A stretch of 64,000 nucleotides of DNA from Hirudinaria manillensis (lineage: Eukaryota; Annelida; Clitellata; Hirudinida; Hirudinidae), in the NCBI GenBank assembly GCA_034509925.1, contig CM067534.1:650001-714000 (forward strand), given 5' to 3'. Each line of letters begins with the position of its first letter. Within the stretch, counting starts at the first letter, position 1. Below are positions 18,065 to 31,000 of this stretch, piece after piece. The notes under the pieces are model-generated. The model was not told the origin of the DNA. It saw nothing but the letters and a program-made list of their open reading frames with translations, and ran no database searches. A program made the position numbers and the translations under genes.

Positions 18065-19951
18065 TTATTAATCAGTTCACGTAGTAATTAACTAATTAAA
18101 TAATGAGATAAAATGTTCCTTCACAATATGATAACATTCTGGACAGACAAACAACAACAGTCGGTGCTTAAAGTCGTTCGAGATAAAAAAAAATAAAAAA
18201 TAAAAATAATAAAAAAAATAAAATAAAAACAAGGGCGAAATTGAATTTAGAATTTAATTCGAAGCATTTCTCAAGTCCTAATTTGTTTACTTTCTGCATT
18301 TTTTACATCGGAATTCTTTCTTTCAATTCCAAGGATTTCCTACCTTCTTGCGTTAAATCTTCAACCTGTCGAAGAACGATGACGGTCATGATAGTAGTTA
18401 TGGTGGATATGGTGACGACGACGACGACGACGATGTTGATGACGGCGATGATGATAGTGATGGTAGCTATTGTGACGATACCATGACGAAGAAGACGATG
18501 ACGATGATGGTACCGATCGAGGTGGTGACTATGGTGATGAAATATAATTTTAGAAATGGGAATAAACATTAACAAGTCAACAACATTTGCAATGAAATTT
18601 TTCAACGATTTTAATTAATAGGAGTCAGCCATTACCTTTTTCAGAGTCTTTTGCAGATCATTTATCTCTCAATCCACCATTCCTATGTTTGCATCCATCC
18701 ATAATTCCTTCCATCGGTCCTGCTACATCACCCATCCTTCCATCCATTTGTTCTTCAGCAGTAAAGCATTTATAAAGCGTCAATTACAGGCACTTTGCAT
18801 TACCTCGGCCCAACTTATGAGCGTAGAATATCATAAGTTAAAAACTATCTGCTCGTTTACAATTTGATGAAGTACAGGGGCCATTCTGTTCGCATTTCAG
18901 TGATTTTTCGTTGACTCAATTAAACTAAATTACGTAACATCATCACACGCACGAGTATGATCACAGACGGATGAGTTTAAATTTCTTTCGTTGACTCGCA
19001 CAACTGCCTCAACGAAACCATCCATCGGAACTCAAACAACGACTTCAAACAACGACAAAAATCTCTCGGGAGTCGTAAACCAACCGAGTCGATCGTAAAT
19101 CGGTCACAAAAAAGTCGTGTAATACGAAGCAGCAGAGCAATGCCACTCCATTTTCTTCTCCTCAGCAGTGTTCAATTCTGCAACTGCTTAGCAACTGCAA
19201 CTTGTAGATCCAAACATGCTGTCATGATTGGAACTGCTCCACTACTATTGCACTAATCTCTTTGCTTGGACGTCAAAGCTTGGAATAATCGGAAGTAATT
19301 CGATAGAATTCCATTTTTAAACAAAAAGTGATTGAACTTGTGAAATAAATGGTGACCACACATTCATTAAATGTGACTAGAATCAGCAGAACCTGGTTTC
19401 GGTGGATGTTTTAAAGTCGTCACATGTTTATGTCCATTGTTGGTATTCAGGCCTACCCCGTCCTATCACTGCAACTGTCATCGTAAAACTTCATGGCACC
19501 CACCATCAATACTTTAACATGATCACTATCATCGACATCATCATTATTTAGCCCGTCATCATCGCCATCATCATCGTCGTCGTCGTCGTCGTTGTCGTCA
19601 TCATTACTGCGAGGCTGTCAACCTGAGAAATCAGGAAGCAGTTAGCATAAAACTAAGTAAAATTGGAACCGTGGACAGCAGTTATGGTCGAACATTCAGG
19701 AAATTCAACGTGGAAGACTTTGTTCTTCTTTGTTTGGCGCCAAATGAATTTATTCGTCCTCGTCCAACCAACCGACCGCTTGTTACATTCGCTTTTGTTG
19801 TGAATTATTTGGTAATTCAAAGAAACAATTATATTATTCTTCAGTCGCACAATTGGGAATAAATAGGAATAAATTACATAAAAATGGAAAAATTCAAAAC
19901 GGGCAAATAAACAAGAACGAACCTGAAACTTTTTTTAAAAATATTTCATAT

Positions 19952-19987
<36 letters not shown>

Positions 19988-20450
19988 TTGCATTACATTT
20001 GCTGTGTAATTTAAATAATGTCGTTATTAATGTAATATACAGTGCACCACAAGTTTCTGCACAAGTTGATTCTGTGTTATGCAAAATATTTTCATCTCTT
20101 CTTCTGTCTCCAGTGGACCGTGATGCGGGACGTCAGGATCTGAACAACAGAGACGCAAAGAAACTTCTGGAAAGACTCGATGATTAATGAAAACACTGCC
20201 TGGAAAAGGTCACGGACAAATGAAGTAATTACGATATGGACACTCACTCCAAGAATGGAGACAATCTCCTCAGATCAGGTTATGTTCATGCACTTTAGTC
20301 CAACGATCCGTCTTCTTCTTCTTTTTCTTCGATCCCTCCTTCCATTTCTACTCACCTTTATCAATCCATTTATCAAATCTATTCTCATCCGTCCGTCTAT
20401 CCGTCTATCCATTCATTCATTCATTTATCCACGCGTCCGCTCGTCGATAG
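18065..20450. other. intergenic DNA with GAC/ATC tracts
   Basis: Contains GAC/GAT-type repeats at 18400-18540, an interrupted ATC/GTC tract at 19551-19608 and an AAT/ATT inverted pair near 19954-19988. No gene recognised. Frames at 18303-18605 and 19999-20187 are not supported. Confidence 0.5.
19551..19608. repeat. interrupted (ATC/GTC)n microsatellite
   Basis: CAT units followed by a CGT run, the same pattern as at 18001-18064. Confidence 0.9.
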
Positions 20451-20695
20451 ATCCATCCGTCCGTTCGTCCATCCGTTCGTCCATCCATCCATCCATCCAT
20501 CCATCCATCCATCCATCCATCCGTTCGTCCATCCGTTCGTCCATCCATCCATCCATCCATCCATCCATCCATCCATCCATCCATCCATCCATCCATCCAT
20601 CCATCCATCCATCCATCCATCCATCCATCCATCCATCCATCCATCCATCCATCCATCCATCCATCCATCCATCCATCCATCCATCCATCCATCCT
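20451..20695. repeat. (ATCC)n tetranucleotide satellite, about 245 bp
   Basis: ATCC units with early CGTT/CCGT interruptions, organised as a higher-order block: the segment CCGTTCGTCCATCCGTTCGT occurs at about 20459 and again at about 20521. The rest, from about 20540, is pure. All three frames on each strand stay open, so the long SIHP- or MDGW-type frames are repeat products. Confidence 0.95.
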
Positions 20696-22925
20696 TTCAC
20701 CTTTCCATCCATCTAATCTAATCTCAGAAAGGAGTATGTCTTACAAGAAATGTCAACCGCATGCCTGCACATGGAATAAATTGAGGATCACTCATGCATG
20801 ACCCCCTCATCTCGTCCTCCTTGTTTTGTCACCTGATTAAATTTAACTCAATTATTATCTTATTAAATTTAAATTGAATTATTTCTGGAATTTTTAATTG
20901 TTAGGTTTTGGCGTTTAAATTATTGCTTTCAAATACTCACCTGCATATTAATCTCAATACCGCGAGGTATGATTCATCGAGTCCTTATTGGTCGAAATGA
21001 AACAGGTGCTTGCCAACTCTCTTGTCCTGATTGGTTATGAAAACCAGGTGAGATAAATGTAAAATAAAAAAAAAATAATAATATATGCTAATAAATAAAT
21101 TAATAATATTTATAATTAATTACAAAGTCCAAGCAAATAACTGATTATTTTCTAGCAGTATGTAATATTAACTTGGTCATATCACGTGTTTACATGTACA
21201 TAATTTGCATTTCTTTTCCGAAAATATTTAAAAATGTTAACAAGTCAACAAAGTCTGATTTTCAATTTAAAATTTTTAATTAATTCATAAAATTCGGACA
21301 CAAAAGAATCGCTGAAGTTTCGCTTGCTTAATTCTGCTTGCTTGTGTTTTTCTCGTTTTTCCACTTATCCATCCATCCATTTGTCTATCCATCCGTCCGT
21401 CCGTCCATCTGTTCTCCCAACATTTCAAACCACCTCAAAGGATATTTGACCATTGATGAAAATGAATTTTGAATTGGAATTCCTATCGGTGTACAATTTA
21501 CAAAAGCCACTGAAATGGCTTTTCCATTTCAAGAGTTCAAGATACCTGGCGCTGGGTATTCACATCTTCATTCTCTGGGTTTAACAAAATTCCTGGCACC
21601 GATTTTCCTGTGAAAAGTCCAAAAATAAAGCTTGAGGAAGATGTCTCGAATAACAGAATTGATTATTAAATAATTTAATATTCAATAGGATGCCCTTTTC
21701 TTTGAGCTTGTAAAGAAATTATGTAAGATTTATATTATACCGTTGCTATATTATATAGTTGCTATATTTCCTTTGATTAATCTCTTTTTGTAAAAAATAG
21801 AAAATAATCATTTATTAGCTCTGAAGCATTTCGTGTTTAAAGTCTTGTTGCTGTGAAATACAAAAAAGTAATGTATTAAATGCTTGTGAAATTAATGCTG
21901 AATAATACATTAAAATTGTTGGCAATCTTTGAAGATGCGTTAATGATTTTGAGAAAACTTATTTTCGGGAATTTTGTGTAAAAGATTTATTACCACTTAA
22001 GCCTTTCAACAATGCTATTGACAGACAAATACAGTAATGTCTTCCTAAGGTAAAGTCCTCCCTAAAGCACAGAAATAATAAATATTATTTTCCAAAAAAA
22101 AAAAAAAAGAAAAACTAATTCGAACATTCATAATTTCGACCGCATTCATTTGCAATAAAACAGAAAGTGCGAATTCTCGGGAGTTTTAAATAATTCAAAA
22201 GAATTCCTTCCACATTCTAATCGGATGTCGCTACGAATTTCTCAGCGTGGAATTTAGTGACTCCTCCCCTGCAAACCGTGAAAACCATGAAAACCATGAA
22301 AACCGTGTGTCTATGTTTGTACCAACGTTTGTCGAACTGTATTTGTATTTGAGACTATTGCATACCTTCTTCTCGGTTAAACTTGAAAAGTACTGAAAGT
22401 TGGAAGAGAGATTGAATGAGGTAAGGGGATGCAGATTTATAACATCCGGGTCGAAGGTGATGCCAGAGACGACAAAAGAACAGTCCAGTGTTTAGGAAGG
22501 CTGTTCCTTTGTCTTTTATTTATTTCTCTTTTCATCGCGTCCTACATTTTTGATGCGAGTTCCACGCGATCTGCACTTTTTATTACAATTAAGAGAATCT
22601 TTTATTGCCTTTTGTCGTGTTTTATTGAAGGATTTTTGAAATTAATTCGCATCATTCGAAGCGACATGTGAGGAAAGGAATTGAAGAAAAGAAGGGCGTT
22701 GAAGAAAATAATAAAGAAAAGGACTTGAAAGGGGAAAGAAGCCATCATTTATTTGGCCTGGGAATATAATGATGAGGAACAGAGGTGCGATAAACATGGC
22801 TGCTCATTACATCTCCATCTCTCTATAAACATCTTCCTATTACTAAAGTCCTGTGCCTTTACGCACAGCTATTTCTTAGCTCGATGGTCCTGCTAATAAA
22901 GTCGTAAACGGTTATTTTATTCAAA
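20696..22925. other. AT-rich intergenic DNA, nothing recognised
   Basis: Unique AT-rich sequence with a few ATCC units near 21368-21410. No exon, RNA gene or element recognised. The 80-residue frame at 22429-22671 has a hydrophobic stretch but no family signature. Confidence 0.5.
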
Positions 22926-23049
<124 letters not shown>

Positions 23050-25246
23050 CATTCAAAATGACTTTGAAACTCGTTCGATTTTATTATGCAAATGGTTTAG
23101 AAAACATTTTGAGATATGCCAAATGAAGGATTTGTTGCGCCATAGAAAAGTTTCATCGACGATGGAAAACCTGGAGAAATTTGCAAATTAATGAAAGACT
23201 TTATTTCTAAAATATTTCTACAAAATATGGTTATAATTGAAATAAATTGTTTTCCCGCTCATAAAATTATAATTTAATTTCGAATTGATAGCTGCAGATA
23301 ATTTTAATTCTTCGTCGTGAAATTCATTTCTTAATCAATTTTGTTGTTTTATGCTAATTTCTTTCTATTTGCAAACAAATATTGAAATATTGTTGCGTAA
23401 TATCGTAACATAAAAACGTAATTACCGAGTTAATTAAGTGTCTAAATTAATTTATATTTATTAATTATTTTATAATGAATTTTTGCACTTATTCTATTTA
23501 ATTACATTGTTTAAATGTCTGGGCTTTTTATTTGTTTTATTATAAAATGTAATAATATTCCATTTTAATCCCAATGCCCGGAGAGATGACTGAAGGTCAA
23601 CCGTGCCTCAAGTAAAAAGTACAATATCATTTATTAAAGCTATTCTTTGATATTTTAATTAAATTAAAAAAAAAATATAAATATATAACAAAATCAGGCA
23701 TAATAAGTAAATTGGATTCACCGGTGGCACTTTTTTTTTTGGCCGGAAGAGAAGCATTAACGAAAACAAAGATATCAAACAGCGATGTCACCAAAGAGCT
23801 GAATTATTGTGGAGCGGGCCATAACGAAGCCATAAATACAAGAGCGGAAAATGTCTGCTCCGACCTGGGCCACGTGTCGAGAGCCATTTGAAATCTAACC
23901 TCAGAGCGAATAACAAGTGCCGTGTTTTTCGTGCTCCATTGATTTTTATGCTTCTTCTGTGTAACCTCCTATTGGAAAGAGAACCTGCTTTCCATTTCTA
24001 TTCTGGCTGACCAGTGGACGATCGGTTAATTTTTAGTTACCATTATCATGTTTCAACGTGATAACATGTCAATTGCCTTATTTATCTTGCGCGCTATTAT
24101 TTTCAAATTAATCAAGCTATTCATTATTCATTATTTATTATACGTATAAATTAAAGTATAAATAGCATTTCTCAAATTTCCCAATTGGTATTCTAAGTAA
24201 CATTGTGAGAAGTCATTAAATTAGTATCGGTCATCTTGAAATACTTGAAATACGTCCTGTTAGGATGCATTCATAATTTAAAATTCCCGTAAAAGATCAT
24301 CATTATCATCATCATCAACATGACCATCAGTCGGAGCCATTAATGACATTCTTGTCATCGTCGTTGTCATCTTCTCTTCCCAATCTTCTGACCTGTCTCT
24401 TTAACTGGTACCTCTAATTGATGTACAGTTCCCAGCTAATGACCCACCTCCCTTTCTACGTCCAACGTAAGAATTTTATACCAAACTCACTTGATATGTG
24501 TGTATTCATTCATTTATTTATTTATTTTATTTATTTAATTATTTATTTATTTATTTATTTATTTGATCTGATTATTATTTAACGGACAGCATATTCGAGG
24601 ATACCGAGTGATTTTAAAAGTTAAAATCTAAATTTCTGACTTGCACGTGAGAAACACGTGACTGATGTTTGCATGTTAATTATTCAAATATTCATGTAAT
24701 TAAATATTCAAATATCCTTATAGTTAAATATTCACATAACTAAATATTCTTCGTCTTGATTTTTCACACTTGACCTATGACCGTGAATCCTAATATTTCA
24801 ATTTTAAATTTGAATTCGATTCCAAAAATTTATGCCATCGTCGTCGTCATGAATTGCAATCAGTCACCGCTTGATGCTTTGCAGATGGAAGAATGTATAA
24901 AAGATGAAGATGACGTTGTGGAATGTCGTTATGAGCCGAATGCTAGTAACAATTTGTCATCCTGGTGATAGTTTTCCCAGAAAATGTCCTGCTTCCGGAA
25001 TTAATTAAAGCGGTGGAATTATGAAGAAGAATTTTATTTTATTTCTGGTTTAATTATTTGCGTTATTCGCTAAAATAATCTAAAAAAAAACAACAAAAAA
25101 GAAATCACAAAAAAACTACTTGAGATTTCATAATTGCAGAATCAATTTTGTGAACCTTTTTGTAAAGTTTTAGTGAAAAAATTTCGGATTTTTCTAAATT
25201 CATTCAAGACTTTATTATTCAGCATTTTCTTGAATTTATTACCAGC

Positions 25247-25301
<55 letters not shown>

Positions 25302-27440
25302 ATCTTTTAATTAATGATAAGTTTCATCTTATCTGTTCATTCAAATTAAAACTTTCTAGATGGTCTTAGTTATGGCATTGCACTCGTACGTCGGATGGAC
25401 AGACGATGACGAATATGATGGCAGTTGCACCATTAAGGTATCTCCACAATAATTATATTAAAGGGGGAAGGTTGCACAGACAACGACACAACGTTTTGAG
25501 TTAGGATTTTGAACAGAAACAAGAATATAAAGCAGTAATCTTCATTGTCATCACGGCTACCTTCATATTCGAGATTTTCCATTCACCATCATCATCATCA
25601 TCATCGCCGCCACCACCATCATTACCATCATCACCACCATCATCATCATCGTCGTCGTCGTCGTCATCATGCAAACCGTACAGAACTGAAGGTAGCCAAA
25701 TGATATCGTAATCATAACCTTGATAAAGACGATCGAGTTTGTCTTGCGAGGGAATCAATCATAACCGAAGTTTAACCTGAGCAAACAAAGAAGTTGCTTG
25801 ACATGGAATCCACGAGGTTTGCAGCGTCAAAAGATGTTTGACAACTTAACAACAACAACAACAACAACAAGAACAACGTCATCAACAACGACGACAACAA
25901 GCAAAATAATATCGTTCGAAATAATTTTACGATAATTTCCCAATCATTTGAAATTTCGAACTGTAATTGATACCATAAATTGATTATATAACGCTTACTT
26001 ATTGAATATCAATTTGAATATTATATATCAGCGAAAACAATATACTTGAATAATACTAGAAATGAAATTGTATTATATGATTGCTGGAAGGAAGGAAGGA
26101 AAAGAAATAAGAAAGGATTAACAAAGGAATGAAGTCCCATGCTACGTTAGGTCCATATTAATTGCTGGCCACGTAGCCTTTGCGCAGACGATCAAAAAAA
26201 ACGTTTTTGTTTGCTTACTTTTAAATATTTTTTATTTTTTTTTTTACAAAAACTGAAATAATACTGTTGAACAAATTGTTGTTGTTGTTGAAAGTTGTTG
26301 TCAGTATTTTTGCAACATTTCAATATTGAATTCCAACCAAGCGAATCAGAATTATAATAACAAGCAGGAACAAGTCAAAGTCCTCATCAGATTTAATGTC
26401 TTTGTTCAGGGCCTGAGAAATCAAAAGACAGCGAAGGTCAATAGAGGCATCCATGACCAGACAGGCACCTAAATATTCAATCTCATACAATCTCATACGA
26501 TACCATTCTTCAACTTCATTCTAATCTTTCTGCGTACTTTCAAAAATTGACGCTAGTTTGCTGTTTCCGTTCTGATAATCTCACCTGGCTTTGGGAAGCT
26601 TAGGTGGCATTTCTGGGGCAGTGCCCCGGTAGAATCGGTCCACTTGTATTGGAGAATTACCACATCCATCCCCAAATTGTAATTTAATTAATATTTATTG
26701 ATGTTATATCATATAAAATTATTATGATAATTATTAGTGAATATTATAACTATGGGGCTTTCCAGCTGGAAGAAGGAAATCATTCTGAATGTCGTAGGAC
26801 TTGCAGTCGAATTGTCTTACGATGTTTTGGAAGAACATTCCGAGCAAGCAAATATTTCTTTAGATCATTACTGTTTCTTTATGCTTGATAATAACTGATA
26901 ATAATAATAATATATCAAATGATTTTTTATCGAGTCGGTTTAAAAAAAAATTCTTCAATGCGAAATATAAAAAAATCAGGGTGAAAATCAATTGGAACTA
27001 TGTTAAGCGCTTAAGAACTAAAGTAAGTTTTGATTTATTTACAAATATTTCAAACCTCAGAATTTTATTATTTTAATTATGCACTTCTCAGTATATTTTA
27101 ATCTTGGAACTCGAAAAGTTTAAAAAATTTGAAATTCTAGCTAAAAAGTAATTTGCCGGTTTCTCCGTGTGAATCTAACGATATTAAAAGCTGGAAAACT
27201 TTCTTTATTCCTTTACTTTCCATCCTCCAATCCAACTTCCGTTTTCTTCTGCTTCACGCCAACGACTCACTCGATCGGCAAAGATTAAGCGATTCCAGGA
27301 TCACGGGTGCCGACCTGTTCTTAGTTTACATTCTCTCTCCTTTTCGCGCCCATACATCACCATCTTCTCTGGACGCGGGTCGAACGTTTCAATTTAACTC
27401 AGACTCGATGGAGCAAGGGTTACGTCGACAACGACAATAA
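23050..27440. other. gene-poor intergenic DNA
   Basis: Contains an ATTT tract at 24507-24564, an ATT tract at 25247-25300, an interrupted ATC/GTC tract at 25586-25670 and an ACA-type tract near 25848-25875. No exon recognised on either strand. Confidence 0.5.
25586..25670. repeat. interrupted (ATC/CAC/GTC)n microsatellite
   Basis: Alternating CAT and CAC blocks ending in a pure CGT run. The minus-strand acidic and Gly-rich frame across it is a repeat product. Confidence 0.92.
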
Positions 27441-27444
27441 TAAC

Positions 27445-27606
27445 ATTAATACTAACAATATATACGTTAATACTAACAATATATACGTTAATAAAACAAT
27501 ATATACGTTAATACTAACAATGTTCATTGATACTAACAATATATATGTTAATACTAACAATATATTCATTAATATTAACAATATTCATATTCAAACTAAC
27601 AATCAA
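27445..27606 (+). repeat. minisatellite of about 21-24 bp units
   Basis: About seven degenerate copies of a unit close to TACTAACAATATATACGTTA. The first three are nearly identical (the third has AAAAC for TACTAAC) and the later ones diverge (GTTCATTG, ATATTCATTA). Confidence 0.88.
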
Positions 27607-28086
27607 TATAAACAGCTTCGCTTTTACTATTGTGACCTTAACATTTTTATTATCAATTTGTTCGAATGCAATTATCACTTAATTCGTATATACTTTCTAA
27701 ATAACGTTATACATCGAAATATAATGTGTTTTTGGGTGGCCAAAGGCGTACGCTGCAATAAAGAAGAAGCCGAGATGGGACAGATGAAAATTAGTCTGAA
27801 TTCTCCGTGTGTTCTCTTACTCGGACGGGCATTAAATTTCAGTTTAGCGATTTCTGATAATGAGGAGATAGGAGGCAATATCGTGAGTCAACCTCCAATG
27901 GAATGCCTCCACCTATTCCCCTCCAATGATACCAGCAAATTGAGTCAGCATGTTGATGATGTTTATAACTCCGTTCCTTTGACCATCAATTCTTCTGAGA
28001 TGTTTGAACTGAACCACACCGATGAAACATTCATATTTATATTTAAGGATCTAATAGACTCAGAAGCTCATTGGAACGTGGAATAA
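27520..28086 (+). CDS. unassigned 188-codon open reading frame
   Basis: One of the longest uninterrupted frames in the gene-poor region. The first 35 residues are translated minisatellite (repeated TNNIYVN-type units). The remainder, from MCFWVAKGVRCNKEE at about 27724 onward, is not low-complexity, with a moderately hydrophobic patch (CVLLLGRALNFSLAI) and an acidic Ser/Thr-rich end. I recognise no family, see no clear splice-supported partner exon, and would not expect the minisatellite start to be the true one. It may be a chance frame or one exon of an unknown gene. Confidence 0.15.
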   Translation: MFIDTNNIYVNTNNIFININNIHIQTNNQYKQLRFYYCDLNIFIINLFECNYHLIRIYFLNNVIHRNIMCFWVAKGVRCNKEEAEMGQMKISLNSPCVLLLGRALNFSLAISDNEEIGGNIVSQPPMECLHLFPSNDTSKLSQHVDDVYNSVPLTINSSEMFELNHTDETFIFIFKDLIDSEAHWNVE

Positions 28087-31000
28087 ATATTTTGTCGACC
28101 AAATGTTATTTGTCAGGACCCTTTGGCTTGTGTTTGCCTCTTCACTGTTGTTGTATGTTGCGTATGACGACGAGTATATTTCAATGTCACTCGATTTCTT
28201 CTGCCGATAAAATTAATTCCATAAAAGTATTGCAAAATAAACAAAATTACGAACCGTAGGTGATTGTGCAGGAAGAATGGACAGAAGGGCAGATATGAGA
28301 ATTTATTGTGTGGAGTAATTTGTAAATGCAAATGAAATGCTGGATCCTAAAAATACGTGCTTCTGGGTGGGTGGTTTCTCCATGGACTAAGCATGCCCTT
28401 TTCGACTCCATAATGGTTCTGATGATGCTGATGATGATGATGATGATTGCGATGATGGTAATGATGATTGTAATGACGATGATGATCATTTCGGCGGTAA
28501 TGTCGGGGACGATTAAAAATGAGGGTGGTGGAGTGGCAAACTTGGCCCCTCAAATTTTTATCTTGGGCGATAATCGAGATCCGACCGCGGCGAAAAATTG
28601 TCGCGAAAATTGGGTGTTAAAATTCGAGAGTTTGCATCTTCCTCCTCTTTGTTTATTGTTCTTTGTTCTTGAAGTGAGATTTTGCGTCAATGGTGATGAC
28701 GATGATGATGATGATGACGACTGTCCGATAAAAGATCGCTTATTTATGCACCTGAAGGGGAGAAGGTGATAGAAAGTGAGGCCATGATATATGGACTAAA
28801 GGCCAGAATTCGTTTGCATATAGCAGTTTTTCATCAACATATCCTCTCGTTCTTGCTTTCCGAACTTATTCCGCACGTATAAAACTTATAACGCCATTGA
28901 AAAGTTAAAACTTTGAAGAAATTATTAACGATTTATTGTCGCTTTGCATTTGCTCAGATTTTATATTTTATGGCAAACATTCGAATATTCATTGTTGTGA
29001 TAAAAACAAAACTATTACTCTTATCTTTTACGTTTTCTTTCACTTATAGAAAAGACTATTTTTAGATCAAGTTTGCATAAATTAATATCCACAGGATAGG
29101 CATAACATCTACCGTCAACTAAAAATATTTAACACGTTGCATGTTCGATAACGAAGCATTGCCAATATTCAAGTAGAAATAGTCAAAAAACTTTTAATTT
29201 AACTTATAAATTATAAATTGTTACATAATTCTGTTTTATTCATCTGATAAATACTTTCTGAAATATGGCTTTTAATAATTTAAATCGAAAATACTTTAAC
29301 CACAGCCACACGTGGTGTGCTTAGAAGAACGCCTGTTGTTGCCAAGGAGATTTACAGCATCTGCTTGTGTTTATTTTGCTTTTCCTCAATTCCAGTTGGT
29401 CTGAAGTGGAGGTATCGAGAAAGATCTCTGGTTTTTATTTATCAAATTTTATTCCGCTATACCGGGAAGTCAGAAGTCAAAATGGCCCCTGAAAAGCGAG
29501 TAATTGTCGGAATAACGCCAACGACACACATCCCATCAAAAATGTTTTGACACTTCGGTTGTTTGCTTAGAAAAATTGCTCTCCGCAACAAATCTAGATT
29601 CAAATAAACTTCTTTCCTCAGTAAAACGATGCCATCAGTTTGAAAATTCATGGGAAAATGAAAATATTAGCGAAGAACAATTACAGGGAATACACGTCCT
29701 TCTTTGGACGAGGGTCCGTCACGGTCCGACGGTTGGTTAACTCCTGTTCTGCATGCTGTATATTTTTCTGCCTATTTTCTCCCGCTCTCTGTCTTACTTC
29801 TTTTGCTTTGCTTTAAATCGACTGCTTTAGAAGTTCTCTCTTTGATAGATTAGTATTAGCAAATAACATAAAGATGGTCCCCGGACCCCTGCGATGCACT
29901 GAATGTGGTTCGTGTGAGGCTCAGCTGCTGAAACCAGTAAATAAAAGCATTTGCACCGTAAACATTCAGCTTAGTCGACTAATCCGCAGCTAATCCACTC
30001 CATGAGCGATCTTCACTTTTAAACGATAAACTTCTCTGCTCATTCTCCCTCACGACTTGAGAGATATTTAGTGCCTTCTACTTTAACGTCAGCATCGTCA
30101 TCATAACCAAGCCTAAAACTATCATCATCACCAGCATCATCATCATCATCAACGTCAGGCTCTTTTTATTCTTTCAACATTACCCCTCCGGTCGCAAGAA
30201 AAACCTCTGAGTCCCGTAAATCAATTGATGGCATCAACCCCCTTCTCTACATACGGTCCACAAAATGCAAATGAGATGCATGTTTTTCGATATATTTGTT
30301 AAATTCTAAATCATCTTATGAATAGGAACGCAACTTGTCATTGATAACATCGAGAGATTTATTTTTATAAATATTAATGCAGTTATAAATTTCCTCATGA
30401 ATGTCAACACAAATTGCAATTCGGCTCATGAATATTAACACAAATCCTCACGTGTAACCTCAAAGTGATTCATTGCTAGTGGACATAGAAACATACAAGG
30501 ACACCGGTTCCCAACAAATTGAAGACGACGATGACTAGGTTGGAAAATGTTGAGGCTGATTATATTTATTAAAGCCAAGATTTGTAATTACACGTTATGA
30601 AAGTTATGTTAACACTTGGTTACGAGTCGGGGCATGTCGTCAGAAAGTAACTTCGCTGGACTCGGAATTCACATTAATGGCGAATATCAACTACTGGCAG
30701 CCGATACCTATAAAAACTGAGCATTGTATTTTCGGCACGTCTGTTTGCCACACTCCTGTCATTAGCAGAGAGGCGGGTAAGAAATGTGTAGGCGGGACCA
30801 TGGTGCGAAAGGGTGGATGAATGAGTGCGGATGAGGAAGGAACTTGCATGTTTCCATTGCTTGAGGCTCCTGAGGATTCCAATGGTAGACTTTACTTCAA
30901 TTAAATGAGAATTTTTAATTTATTCTTTTTAAATCTTTATATTTCTTTACAAAGTAAGAAAGGAATTTCCAGAAAATAAATACCATATGCGTTGAATTTC

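Noticed and set aside
20180..20716. 178-codon plus-strand frame and several minus-strand MDGW frames
   Set aside because: All derive from the ATCC satellite, which is open in every frame.
28326..28769. 147-codon plus-strand frame with Met-rich and Asp-rich runs
   Set aside because: It crosses two GAT tracts and has no conserved domain; the part between them is short and unremarkable.
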